Positions 53,610-61,244 of a DNA stretch of 64,000 nucleotides are shown here, one piece after another (the first letter of the stretch is position 1; each line of letters opens with the position of its first letter). The notes beneath the pieces were generated by a model, which did no database searches, was not told where the DNA came from, and worked only from the letters and a program-made list of their open reading frames with translations. Source of the DNA: Streptomyces sp. NBC_00091 (GTDB lineage: Bacteria; Actinomycetota; Actinomycetes; Streptomycetales; Streptomycetaceae); NCBI RefSeq assembly GCF_026343185.1, contig NZ_JAPEMA010000001.1, forward strand, positions 1,178,001-1,242,000, given 5' to 3'. The position numbers and the translations under genes were made by a program.

Positions 53610-54988
53610 GGGGCGGGTTCCCCCGCTTCCGGTCCAGGTCCGGGTCTGCGGGCGCTGTCGCTGAGCCGGACCAGCAGCGCAACGATGATCCAGTTGGTGA
53701 CCACGGAGGAGCCGCCCTGTGCCAGGAAGGGCATGGCCATGCCGGTGAGCGGGATCAGTCCGGTGACGCCGCCGGCGATGACGAACACCTGGAGGGCGAC
53801 GATCGAGGCGAGCCCGGTGGCGAGCAGCCGCCCGAAGGGGTCGCGCAGCGCGAGGCCGGCGCGGAAGCCCCGGGACACGAGGAGCCCGTAGAGGAGCAAG
53901 ATGGCGGTGAGGCCGACGAGGCCCAGCTCCTCGCCGGCGGTGGCGAGGACGAAGTCCGATTTGGCGGCGAAGCCGATGAGGAAGGACTGACCGTGTCCGA
54001 GGCCGGTGCCGAGCAGGCCGCCGGCGGCGAAGGCGAAGAGGGACTGGGCGAGCTGGCCGGGGCCGTCGCCGCGCTCGATGGAGGCGAAAGGATTCATCCA
54101 GTCGTCCACGCGGCTGTGCACGTGCGGTTCGAAGGTCCCGACGGCGTACGCGCCGAGGGCGGCGAGCAGCAGGCCGATGGCGATCCAGCCGATCCGTCCG
54201 GTCGCGGTGAACAGCATGATCACGAAGAGTCCGAAGAAGAGCAACGAGGTGCCCAGGTCCCGCTCCAGGACCAGCACGCCCACGCTCAGCAGCCAGATGG
54301 CGAGGATCGGCCCGAGGACCCGGCCGGGCAGGAGGCGGAGCTTCCAGAAGATCCGGCGGCCGGTGAGGGCGAGGGCGGTGCGGTTCGCGGCGAGGTAGGC
54401 GGCGAAGAAGAGGGCGAGCAGGATCTTGGCGAACTCCCCCGGCTGGAAGGAGAGTCCGGCGAAGCGGATCCAGATGTGGGCCCCGTTGACGGCCGGGAAG
54501 AAGACGGGGACGAGCATCAGCACGAGGGCGGTGGTGACCGAGAGGTAGGCGTACCGCTGGAGCACGCGGTGGTCACGCAGGCCCGCCACGACGAGGACGA
54601 ACAGCCCCACCCCGAGCGCCGACCACCGCAGCTGGTCCCCCGCCCCGGCCTCCCCCGGGGTGGCGAGGTCGAGGCGCTGGATGAGGACCAGGCCGAGCCC
54701 GTTGAGCAGGACGGCGATCGGCAGCAGCAGCGGGTCGGCGTACGGGGCCCTGAGCCGGACGGCGAGGTGCGCGAGCAGGGCGGCCCCGCCGAGCCCGGCG
54801 GCGTAGGGGGCGGCCGGGCGGGGGGCGTGGCCGCCGGCCGCGGCGGCGGCGACGTAGAGGTGGCCCAGTACGGAGATCAGGACCGCGCCCGCGAGGAGCG
54901 TCAGCTCGATGCCGCGGCGCTTGGGGGCGCGGGCGTCGGGGGGCGGGGGCGGAGCGGGCTCCGTCACCTTCGCCGTCAGAGCGGTCAT
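53606..54988 (-). CDS. rodA: SEDS-family protein, RodA/FtsW type
   Basis: A 460-residue polytopic membrane protein. Family features are HIWIRFAGLSFQPGEFAKILLALFFAAYL, VLERDLGTSLLFFGLF and ATAGEELGLVGLTAILLLYGLL, then GMAMPFLAQGGSSVVTNW at the C-terminus. It polymerises lipid II together with the downstream PBP, which it overlaps. ATG 54988 is chosen as the homology start. The first 30 residues are Pro/Ala-rich and cytosolic. Confidence 0.92.
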   Translation of the reverse strand: MTALTAKVTEPAPPPPPDARAPKRRGIELTLLAGAVLISVLGHLYVAAAAAGGHAPRPAAPYAAGLGGAALLAHLAVRLRAPYADPLLLPIAVLLNGLGLVLIQRLDLATPGEAGAGDQLRWSALGVGLFVLVVAGLRDHRVLQRYAYLSVTTALVLMLVPVFFPAVNGAHIWIRFAGLSFQPGEFAKILLALFFAAYLAANRTALALTGRRIFWKLRLLPGRVLGPILAIWLLSVGVLVLERDLGTSLLFFGLFVIMLFTATGRIGWIAIGLLLAALGAYAVGTFEPHVHSRVDDWMNPFASIERGDGPGQLAQSLFAFAAGGLLGTGLGHGQSFLIGFAAKSDFVLATAGEELGLVGLTAILLLYGLLVSRGFRAGLALRDPFGRLLATGLASIVALQVFVIAGGVTGLIPLTGMAMPFLAQGGSSVVTNWIIVALLVRLSDSARRPGPGPEAGEPAP

Positions 54989-55085
54989 ACCCGGAAACGT
55001 AGCAAGGTCGCGGCTGGTATGTCCGCTTATGTCATAGTGTGCCGAAGAGTCGTCAGAAACGGTCAGGAGTGAGGAGCCCCGGCTC

Positions 55086-55475
55086 ATGGGACCAGTGGAA
55101 TTCATCGTCCTCGCCTTCCCGGAGGAACAGCTCCGGGTACCGGCGGTCGAGGCCGTGACGGGGCTGCGCAAGACGGGCGTGGTGCGCCTGATCGACGGGC
55201 TCGTCGCGACGAAGACGGCGTCCGGGGAGGTCCTGGCCGCGGAGTTCGACGAGTTCGTGGAGCTACGGGGCGTCCTGGCGGGCCGTGACGTGGCGCGGCT
55301 GATCGGCCCGGAGGACGTGCGCGAGGCGGCGGAGCTGCTGGACCGGGGCAGCTGCGCGCTGCTGCTGGTGGTCGAGCACGTCTGGGCGCAGGACGCGGCG
55401 GTCGCCGTACGGGCGGCGGGCGGGCGGATCGTGGGGTCGGTCCGGATCCCGGCGGAGCGGGTGGGGGTGGCGTGA
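55086..55475 (+). CDS. DUF6325 family protein
   Basis: A 129-residue protein, GPVEFIVLAFPEEQLRVPAVEAVTGLRKTGVVRLIDGLVATK at the start. DUF1269-like proteins share this pattern; the C-terminus (LDRGSCALLLVVEHVW, then AAGGRIVGSVRIP) forms alternating strands and helices. Its stop overlaps the next gene (GTGA). The role is unknown, perhaps in membrane stress. ATG start is preceded by GAGGAG. Confidence 0.82.
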   Translation: MGPVEFIVLAFPEEQLRVPAVEAVTGLRKTGVVRLIDGLVATKTASGEVLAAEFDEFVELRGVLAGRDVARLIGPEDVREAAELLDRGSCALLLVVEHVWAQDAAVAVRAAGGRIVGSVRIPAERVGVA

Positions 55476-55909
55476 TGTTCATCAGACCGGTGGGCGTGAC
55501 GGTGCACGCGGCGGTCCGCCCGGCGGGCCGCCCGCTCCTGCGGGGGCTGCTGCGCCGGGCGGCGGGCGCGGCGGAGTGGGCGCAGGCGGAGGACACGGGC
55601 GAGGGCTTCATCGAGGGGTTCGTGGAGGGCGAGGGCTCGGTGGAGGGCCCCGAGCGCCCGGTGGAGGAGGACGCCTGGCCCGAGGAGGAACCGCCCCCGC
55701 CACCCACCCCCGAGGAACCGCCCCCGACCGAACCCCCGCCTCCCCCCGCCGCCCCTCCCACCCCACCACCGCCGCCCGGCAGCCTGGTGACGGAGCTGAC
55801 CCAACTGGCCGACCTCACCCGCGAGGGCCTCCTGACCCCGGAGGAGTTCACGAGGGCGAAGTCCCGGCTACTGGGGGGCGGGGCTCCGGGGGCGGGGTCT
55901 CAGCGATGA
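55472..55909 (+). CDS. SHOCT-domain protein
   Basis: A 145-residue protein with a C-terminal SHOCT domain (LVTELTQLADLTREGLLTPEEFTRAKSRLLG, about 107-138), which mediates oligomerisation. The middle is a Glu- then Pro-rich linker. The GTG start overlaps the DUF6325 stop, so the two are co-translated. Its last codons lie inside an inverted repeat (55900-55951). Confidence 0.85.
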   Translation: MMFIRPVGVTVHAAVRPAGRPLLRGLLRRAAGAAEWAQAEDTGEGFIEGFVEGEGSVEGPERPVEEDAWPEEEPPPPPTPEEPPPTEPPPPPAAPPTPPPPPGSLVTELTQLADLTREGLLTPEEFTRAKSRLLGGGAPGAGSQR

Positions 55910-55951
55910 GGCGAGGGGCGGCCGGGCCTCGCCACGCCGGGCATCCGGGCC
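55900..55951 (+). repeat. Inverted repeat, left copy
   Basis: Blocks 55900-55919 and 55927-55951 recur as inverse complements at 61190-61209 and 61161-61185. Only the short bases between the blocks differ. It includes the stop codon of the SHOCT gene. Confidence 0.8.
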
Positions 55952-55984
55952 ACTTCAAGAAGGGCCCGGAGCCGCTGCTCAAGG

Positions 55985-56722
55985 TCAGCGAGGGGCGAGG
56001 AGGCAGAACTCGTTGCCTTCCGGGTCGGCCAGAACCGTCCAGTGGATGGCGGACTGGTCGATACCAGGGTCGGTGGCGCCCAGGGCGCGCAGTCGGGCTT
56101 CCTCTGCTGCCAGGTCGTCACCGGGGTAGGGGCGGACGTCGAGGTGGACGCGGTTCCACACGGTCTTGATGTCGGGGGTGCGGATGAATTCCAGGTAGGG
56201 GCCGACGCCTTTGGCGGAACGCATGGTCGCCTGGTCGTCGGTGACCTCGTGCAGCGTCCAGTCCATCGCCTCGCCCCAGAACCGGGCCATCCCTCGCGGG
56301 TCGGCACAGTCGACCACCACCGCGGCGATCGGCCCGGTGTCCCGGTAGATCGGGCGGGGCTCCAGGACACAGAACTCGTTGCCCTCGGGGTCGGCCATGA
56401 CCGTCCAGGGGACGTCGCCCTGACCCACGTCGGCGAGCGTCGCACCGAGATCCTTCAGGCGTGCGACCAACTCCGCCTGATGGGCGGTCGAGGTGGTGGC
56501 CAGATCAACGTGCACCCGGTTCTTCACCGTTTTGGGTTCCGGGCGGGCCACGAGGTCGATACAGACGGCCACGGGGTCGGGGTAGGCGAAGCCCACCGGT
56601 TCGAGGTTGGTCACGCCGGGTCCCTCGCTGTCGACACCCCAACCGAGTGCCTCCGCCCAGAACCGGCCGAGCGCGGAGTCGTCCAGGGCCTTCATATTGA
56701 TCTGCACAAGTCGTGTCGCCAT
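55985..56722 (-). CDS. VOC-family (glyoxalase-like) protein, tandem domains
   Basis: A 245-residue protein made of two similar halves, each about 120 residues. Each ends in WTVMADPEGNEFCVLEPR or WTVLADPEGNEFCLLAPR and has a matching centre (KTVKNRVHVDL and KTVWNRVHLDV). This is the paired beta-alpha-beta-beta-beta layout of the VOC superfamily. The substrate is not known. ATG 56722 is chosen as the homology start. Confidence 0.9.
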   Translation of the reverse strand: MATRLVQINMKALDDSALGRFWAEALGWGVDSEGPGVTNLEPVGFAYPDPVAVCIDLVARPEPKTVKNRVHVDLATTSTAHQAELVARLKDLGATLADVGQGDVPWTVMADPEGNEFCVLEPRPIYRDTGPIAAVVVDCADPRGMARFWGEAMDWTLHEVTDDQATMRSAKGVGPYLEFIRTPDIKTVWNRVHLDVRPYPGDDLAAEEARLRALGATDPGIDQSAIHWTVLADPEGNEFCLLAPR

Positions 56723-56798
56723 GCCGAAGATCCTAGAGCGGCGGCCCGCCCCCGAAACCGGTGGACTGCTGGTCAGGGCACCTGGCAGGCTCCGTCTC

Positions 56799-57335
56799 GT
56801 GGTGATACTCGATGTCCTGACCGACATGGCGATGACCGGCCGGCTCGGTCCGGTGTTCATCGGCGCCGACTGGAGCGACGTCACCGCGGCGCTCGGCGAA
56901 CCGTGGGACGTCGGAACGACGCCCCCGGGCGAGGAGGAGCCGCATCTCTTCGCCTACGGAGACCTCGAGCTGAGCGTCTGCCCCTGCCGCAAGGTCTCCC
57001 TCATCTGCGTGCAGACCTGGCGCGAGGTCATCGAACTTCCCCGGCCGCTGGCCGGTGGGACAGGCACCTTCCCCGGGGAGATCCGGCAGGCGGAGGTGGT
57101 TTCCGCCCTGGACGCGGCCGGATGCCCCTGGCAGCCCTACCTCCCACTGACCTTCGGCGACCAGCGCACGCTCATGGCGATCCCGTCAGGAGCGGCCTTC
57201 ACGTTCGAGCTCCTCGAGGACGAAGAGCCCGTTCTGAACGTCATGGGCCTGCCGGGCGACCGACACGACTGCACGGCCCCTCAGGCGGGAACCGGTTCGG
57301 CCTCGGCGTACGGGCTGAGCATGGTGTCGAAGTAG
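56799..57335 (+). CDS. Conserved hypothetical protein
   Basis: A 178-residue protein with LDVLTDMAMTGRLGPVFIGADWSDVTAALGEPWDVG and, later, FAYGDLELSVCPCRKVSLICVQTWR. The composition is that of a real coding gene, but I recognise no family. GTG 56799 or 56802 starts it, with GGCAGG about nine bases upstream; the upstream in-frame ATG overlaps the VOC gene and is less likely. The last 54 bases overlap the convergent next gene. Confidence 0.65.
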   Translation: MVILDVLTDMAMTGRLGPVFIGADWSDVTAALGEPWDVGTTPPGEEEPHLFAYGDLELSVCPCRKVSLICVQTWREVIELPRPLAGGTGTFPGEIRQAEVVSALDAAGCPWQPYLPLTFGDQRTLMAIPSGAAFTFELLEDEEPVLNVMGLPGDRHDCTAPQAGTGSASAYGLSMVSK

Positions 57336-57610
57336 CCCTCTGGGGCTCCCTCCAGGAAGGTCGACAGATTTTCCAGGAAGGCACGCAGCGGAGGCGTCGC
57401 GTTGTGGCGGTCCAGGTCTTCCTGGGAGCGCCAGACCTCGTACAGGAAGAAGCGGCCGTCCTCATGCTCATGGAGGTTGTACTGCAGGTTGCCGGGCTCT
57501 TGCCGGGTGGGTTCCACGAACGAGGAGAGGATGCGCCGGACCTCGTCCGCGTGCTCCGGCCTGGGTCGCAGGAAACCGTAGAGGGCCAGGGGGCGATCTG
57601 TGTTCGTCAT
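57281..57610 (-). CDS. Putative quinol monooxygenase (antibiotic biosynthesis monooxygenase type)
   Basis: A 109-residue dimeric alpha-beta barrel protein. ALYGFLRPRPEHADEVRRILSSFVEPTRQEPGNLQYNLHEHEDGRFFLYEVWRSQEDLDRHNATPPLRAF, in pieces, is typical of the YgiN/ABM family. It may oxidise quinols and help against oxidative stress. ATG 57610 faces the MerR gene across 59 bases that hold the palindrome described there. Confidence 0.88.
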   Translation of the reverse strand: MTNTDRPLALYGFLRPRPEHADEVRRILSSFVEPTRQEPGNLQYNLHEHEDGRFFLYEVWRSQEDLDRHNATPPLRAFLENLSTFLEGAPEGYFDTMLSPYAEAEPVPA

Positions 57611-57620
57611 GGCCCTCACG

Positions 57621-57655
57621 CTAAGATCTCACACCAATGTGAGGTTCAAGGGGTT
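57621..57655 (-). promoter_or_regulatory. MerR-type operator/promoter between the monooxygenase and MerR genes
   Basis: CTCACA-ccaa-TGTGAG (57628-57643) is a perfect 16-base palindrome. On the minus strand it lies between a -35-like TTGAAC and a -10-like TAGCGT about 20 bases apart, the stretched spacing that MerR proteins realign. The adjacent divergent MerR gene is the obvious binder. Confidence 0.6.
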
Positions 57656-57669
57656 GTGAGGAGCGCCAC

Positions 57670-58029
57670 ATGAAGATCGGCGAGCTCGCCGCCGCGACGG
57701 GCACCTCCGTCCGACTGCTGCGCTACTACGAGGAGCAGGGCCTCCTGGAGTCCTACCGCCTCGACAGCGGCCACCGCCGCTACGACGACGGCGCCCCTGC
57801 CGTGGTCCGGCGCATTCGCGCGCTGCTGGATGCCGGCCTGCCGACCCGGGTCATCCGCGACCTGCAGCCGTGCATTCGCCAAGACGGCACGGTCGCCGGA
57901 TGCAAGCTGGAGACCCTCCAAGAACACCTCCAGGGTCTGGACGACCGGATCTCCGCACTATCGGAAACCCGCACCTCCCTGGCCGGGCTCATCTCCGCCG
58001 CCCAGACCCGCGAACCGACACGCGTGTAA
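57670..58029 (+). CDS. MerR-family transcriptional regulator
   Basis: A 119-residue protein. The N-terminal winged HTH is KIGELAAATGTSVRLLRYYEEQGLLESYRLDSGHRRYDD (1-40), a textbook MerR start, followed by a helical effector and dimerisation part with Cys at about 78 and 87. ATG 57670 follows GAGGAG. It probably controls the divergent monooxygenase and itself through the palindrome. The signal could be redox or a small molecule; the Cys pair hints at redox. Confidence 0.92.
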   Translation: MKIGELAAATGTSVRLLRYYEEQGLLESYRLDSGHRRYDDGAPAVVRRIRALLDAGLPTRVIRDLQPCIRQDGTVAGCKLETLQEHLQGLDDRISALSETRTSLAGLISAAQTREPTRV

Positions 58030-58075
58030 AGCGGCCCACCGCCACCGCGCGTCCGCGGCGGCGGCCTTCTGCGTC

Positions 58076-58561
58076 TCAACCCTTTCGGGCGGCGCCCTCG
58101 GGCCAGACGACCTCAACCGGCAGTCCGTTCGCGCGGGCCTCCGCCACCGTGTCGGCGGTACCGCCCCGTCCGTTGCCCGGCCGACCGTCCCATACGGCGA
58201 CGAGTCTGTCCGCCCGGCGGAGGAGTTCGCTGTTCGCGGCCTCGTACGCTTCCCGGTTCGCCTCGGCGTACGACATCACGGCCACATCGGCGGCGGCCTG
58301 CTGAAGGCGGTCGAACTCGGCCGCGTCATCGGGCTTCACCTTGGCCTCGCGGTAGTCCCGGGAGGGCACGACGACGATCAGCTGACCGCCGAGGGACAGA
58401 ACCGCGTCGGCGAACAGAGCGTCCGCACCCTTCGCGATGCAGGAAACCCCGGTCAGCCCCTCCTCGACGTACGGGCCGAGCAGCGTCACCAGCGCTTCAC
58501 GGACCAGTGGCACGCTCTCCTCGGTGAGGTCCATGTGTCCGGTCACCGCGATAACGGTCAT
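58076..58561 (-). CDS. SLOG-domain protein
   Basis: A 161-residue Rossmann-like protein. VIAVTGHMDLTEESVP starts it; GVSCIAKGADALFADAVLSLGGQLIVVVPSRDYRE is the SLOG core; RLVAVWDGRPGNGRGGTADTVAEARANGLPVEVVWPEG is its end with the GGTAD loop. SLOG proteins bind nucleotides and some act as sensors or enzymes in nucleotide signalling. The specific role is unknown. ATG start after a GGGG-rich site. Confidence 0.75.
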   Translation of the reverse strand: MTVIAVTGHMDLTEESVPLVREALVTLLGPYVEEGLTGVSCIAKGADALFADAVLSLGGQLIVVVPSRDYREAKVKPDDAAEFDRLQQAAADVAVMSYAEANREAYEAANSELLRRADRLVAVWDGRPGNGRGGTADTVAEARANGLPVEVVWPEGAARKG

Positions 58562-58578
58562 GCCGTCCCCCCTTCGGG

Positions 58579-59208
58579 TCAGTTCGCCAGTAGCTCGCGG
58601 ATGCTATCGCGGGCCTCCCGTACAGCCCTGCTCTCCGAGCGACCTACGGTGTACTGGTACAGCGCCCCCAGCTGCGTTCGGACTCGGCTGGACGGTGTGA
58701 GCGATGCGGCCTCGACTGCCCGTTGGGTCTCCTCCACGGCGCCGGTGAGGTCACCTGCGAGAAACCGGGTCTCCGCAAGTCCGATCCGGTCGAGTGCGTG
58801 GGATCGGCCGGCCTCGATGCCGCGTGCGTCCAGTGCTGCCCGGATGTGTTCAGCGGCAGATTCTGCGTGGCGGCCTGGATCGGTACGAGCCAGATCGAGG
58901 AGTCGACCGCCGGTTACCCCCGAAAGCTCGGCCTGGTTGAAGTAGTGGATCCAATGCGGCTCCGCCTCTTGTGGTCCCGCTGATGCCAGCTCCTCCTGGG
59001 CCTGGCCGGTCGCACGTCGGAAGGCAGCCACCCGTCCCATCGTCGCGTACGCCCAGGCTTCCCGGGTGTGCAACATCGCCCGCACCCGTGGACCGCTCAG
59101 CCCTCGGCTACCGTCCTGCGCGAGCCTGATCAGTTCGAGCGCGTCCGCAGGACGGGCGGCGTAGAGCATCTGGCGGGCCATGCCTGCCAGCACGTTCCGT
59201 CGAAGTGC
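58579..59208 (-). pseudogene. Remnant of an XRE/TPR-type regulator, N-terminal HTH missing
   Basis: The about 205 residues that remain are TPR-like helices (LAGMARQMLYAARPADALELIRLAQDGSRGLSG, then RTQLGALYQYTVGRSESRAVREARDSIRELL), the C-terminal part of the Streptomyces regulators that begin with an XRE HTH. The frame remains family-like to about 59208 (ALRRNVLAGMARQ) and then stops matching. No HTH is encoded upstream. It is truncated at the same point as the rightward gene beside it. Confidence 0.7.
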
Positions 59209-59411
59209 GCATACCGGTCAGTCTGTTCGACCTCGACGTCCATCACGGCGACCCGGAGCCGATCCTCAGCCGACGCGAGCCCAGTTCTCTCCTGGACCGC
59301 TACAGCTGGTGCCCCCGCCGAGTCGGCGAGCCCAGCGTCGGCCTACTCGACCGGGCGTTGATCGGCTGGGAGCGCTTCCTCAGCACCTTCGAGGGAGTGC
59401 CCAATGAGTGA
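59205..59411 (+). pseudogene. C-terminal fragment of an unrecognised protein
   Basis: A 68-residue frame beginning IPVSLFDLDVHHGDPEPILS and continuing with LDRYSWCPRRVGEPSVGLLDRALIGWERFLSTFEGVPNE. Codon use and strand direction look genuine. It begins at the junction where the regulator remnant stops matching, so it is probably the end of a longer gene whose 5' part was deleted. It has no recognised family. FDLDV resembles the FxLD motif of some lanthipeptide precursors, but the Ser/Thr/Cys-rich core those carry is absent. It overlaps the next gene (ATGA). Confidence 0.5.
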
Positions 59412-59613
59412 GCAGTACGAGTACGTGCCGCACCGACTCCTGCGCCGGCGTGTCCGCGATATCGCCTCCGGCGCCGAGGGCGAGCTGATGGCCGTGATCA
59501 ACGAAAACGTCTCGGACACCGCCATCGAGCACTGGATGGAGCTGGCCTACATCCGGGGCGCCTCCGGCCGCGAATTCACCACCGCGGCCGCCAACGTCGA
59601 GCCCGCCGGCTGA
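59404..59613 (+). CDS. Small conserved hypothetical protein
   Basis: A 69-residue protein: SEQYEYVPHRLLRRRVRDIASGAEGELMAVINENVSDTAIEHWMELAYIRGASGREFTTAAANVEP, in pieces. The segments read as a genuine small protein, but I recognise no family. Its ATG overlaps the stop of the preceding fragment. It precedes a Pro-rich peptide and a PCMT-like methyltransferase gene, 82 bases further on. Confidence 0.6.
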   Translation: MSEQYEYVPHRLLRRRVRDIASGAEGELMAVINENVSDTAIEHWMELAYIRGASGREFTTAAANVEPAG

Positions 59614-59695
59614 CCGATCGCGCTCGCCATCCGCTGACTTCCGCCCTGGCCGGGGCGGGGATCCTGCACCATTCACCCAACGATGGGAGAACGCC

Positions 59696-59824
59696 ATGCC
59701 CAAGCACAACGGACCGCCGGAAGACAAGCCTTGGACGCCCCCGTCCGAACCTCCCAGCCCGGACGGAAGCCGGCCGCCCGCACAGCCGTCGACTCCGCCG
59801 CCGCCCCCGCCGGGCAAGCGGTGA
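59696..59824 (+). CDS. 42-residue Pro-rich peptide coupled to a methyltransferase
   Basis: MPKHNGPPEDKPW begins the peptide, PSPDGSRPP (D23-G24) sits mid-sequence, and the end is a run of six Pro then GKR. GGGAGA lies before its ATG. Its stop overlaps the GTG start of the methyltransferase (GTGA), so the two are tightly coupled. PCMT-type enzymes convert Asp (notably in Asp-Gly) to isoaspartate or aspartimide in some RiPPs (imiditides, OlvSA-type lanthipeptides). The peptide could be such a precursor, or a simple leader or partner. Its function is inferred, not shown. Confidence 0.6.
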   Translation: MPKHNGPPEDKPWTPPSEPPSPDGSRPPAQPSTPPPPPPGKR

Positions 59825-60954
59825 ACAAGGCGATCTGCCGCGAGGCCCTGCAGACCATGGGCCTGCTCCGCGAGCCCTGGCTGGCGGAGGCCTTCGACAA
59901 CGTCGATCGCGAATCCTTCGTTCCTCAGGCCGTGTGGCTTCCTGTACGGGACGCCGAAGGCCTCTGGCGGTTCGTCGAGCGTGACGAGGAGCCCGAGGTC
60001 TGGCGCCGTGCGGTGTGGAACCCGCACCAGTCGGTGGTCACACAGCTGGACGACGGCACCGTCACGCCGGGAACGGGCGCGGGCGACTTCACCTCGTCCG
60101 TGTCCGCCCTCGACATCGTGATGAGGAAGCTCCACCACCTGGACCTGGCGCCGGGATCCCGCGTGCTGGAGATCGGCTACGGCTCCGGCTACCACACAGC
60201 CCTCCTGTGCGAGCGCGTCGGGCCGGACAGAGTGGTGGCTGTGGAGGTGGACGAGGCGCTCGCCCGCGCAGGGGCCTCCAACCTCAAGGCTGCCGGCTAC
60301 GAACCGGAGCTGATCCTCGGCGACGGCCTCCAGGGAGCCCGTGGCGGCGATCCGTTCGCCCGAATCATCAGTACCGCGTCCCTGCGGCGATTGCCGTACG
60401 CCTGGATCGAACAGTCCACGCGGAACGGGGTGATCCTGACTCCGTTCGGCACGGCGTACAGCAACGCAGGGCTCCTCCGCCTCCAGGTGGACAGTGCGGG
60501 CACGAAGGCGGAAGGCCGGTTCGTCGGCGAGTCCTCATACATGTGGATCCGCTCCGAGCGGCCGACCGTCACCCTCCAGGTCCCGGAGGAGTCGACCAGC
60601 CGGACGTCTCCGATCGATCCCGCACAGGTCCTGCAGGGCGGATACCTCCAGGACTTCGCCATCGGCCTCCAAGTCCCGGACATCTCCTACTCGCACCGCG
60701 GGGAGGGTGACGCACGGCAGGTCCAGTTCGTGGACGAGACCGGAACCTCGGCCACGATCGTCCGCTACGACGCCTGGTGGGAGGAGGACGCGGTCCGCTC
60801 GTGGGGACCACGCGACCTGTGGGCGGAGGTGACGGCGGCCTACACCTGGTACGAGGTCCGGGACCGGCCGCACGTCACCCGCTTCGGCATCACGGTCGAT
60901 CGGTCCGGCCAGCACTCATGGCTGGACGAGCCCGCTCAGCTCGTGGGCTCCTAA
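59821..60954 (+). CDS. PCMT-like (protein-L-isoaspartate-type) O-methyltransferase
   Basis: A 377-residue protein. SAM motif I is VLEIGYGSGYHTALL (115-129), closely like PCMT, followed by VVAVEVDEALARAGASNLKAAGY and LILGDGLQG. The N-terminal DNVDRESFVPQAVW is the family's usual helix-loop. The last 150 residues are an extra C-terminal domain, as in the longer PCMT-like enzymes of lanthipeptide (FxLD) systems. GTG 59821 is chosen because it overlaps the peptide stop and homology begins here. It is probably a peptide-modifying enzyme; a general repair role is the alternative. Confidence 0.82.
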   Translation: MNKAICREALQTMGLLREPWLAEAFDNVDRESFVPQAVWLPVRDAEGLWRFVERDEEPEVWRRAVWNPHQSVVTQLDDGTVTPGTGAGDFTSSVSALDIVMRKLHHLDLAPGSRVLEIGYGSGYHTALLCERVGPDRVVAVEVDEALARAGASNLKAAGYEPELILGDGLQGARGGDPFARIISTASLRRLPYAWIEQSTRNGVILTPFGTAYSNAGLLRLQVDSAGTKAEGRFVGESSYMWIRSERPTVTLQVPEESTSRTSPIDPAQVLQGGYLQDFAIGLQVPDISYSHRGEGDARQVQFVDETGTSATIVRYDAWWEEDAVRSWGPRDLWAEVTAAYTWYEVRDRPHVTRFGITVDRSGQHSWLDEPAQLVGS

Positions 60955-61005
60955 CCCGCGGCCCCCGGCCGGCCCCCGTCCGGCCGGGGGCCGCTCCCCG
61001 TGCGC

Positions 61006-61129
61006 GCGTAGCGAACTGACGCGCCCGGGTGGTCCGCACGCTGCTCACGTCGTCATTTGGTGCAGGGATCAGCCCCAGACGGCCGCCGGACGCTGAGAAA
61101 TGAGGAGCGCGTAGCGATCTGACGCGCCC
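61006..61129 (+). repeat. Pair of 21-base direct repeats
   Basis: 61006-61026 and 61109-61129 differ at a single base (GCGTAGCGA then A/T then CTGACGCGCCC). They begin the gap of about 840 bases between the methyltransferase and NlpC genes (60955-61794), which has no gene I can support. Confidence 0.65.
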
Positions 61130-61160
61130 CGGGCCCCCGGCCCTGGGGCCTCCCTGGAGG

Positions 61161-61209
61161 GGCCCGGATGCCCGGCGTGGCGAGGGGAGGCCCCTCGCCT
61201 CATCGCTGA
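61161..61209 (-). repeat. Inverted repeat, right copy
   Basis: Inverse complement of 55900-55951 in two blocks (25 and 20 bases) with a differing short spacer. With the left copy it flanks about 5.2 kb. Confidence 0.8.
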
Positions 61210-61244
61210 CGGGGCCGTCCCTCTCCCTTGGACCGTGCCGTTCT

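Noticed and set aside
50556..53891. A 1111-codon open frame on the plus strand
   Set aside because: It runs through the diiron gene and antisense through DUF3291 and PBP, all with clear motifs. Its translation is low-complexity Arg/Gly/Pro, typical of high-GC shadow frames.
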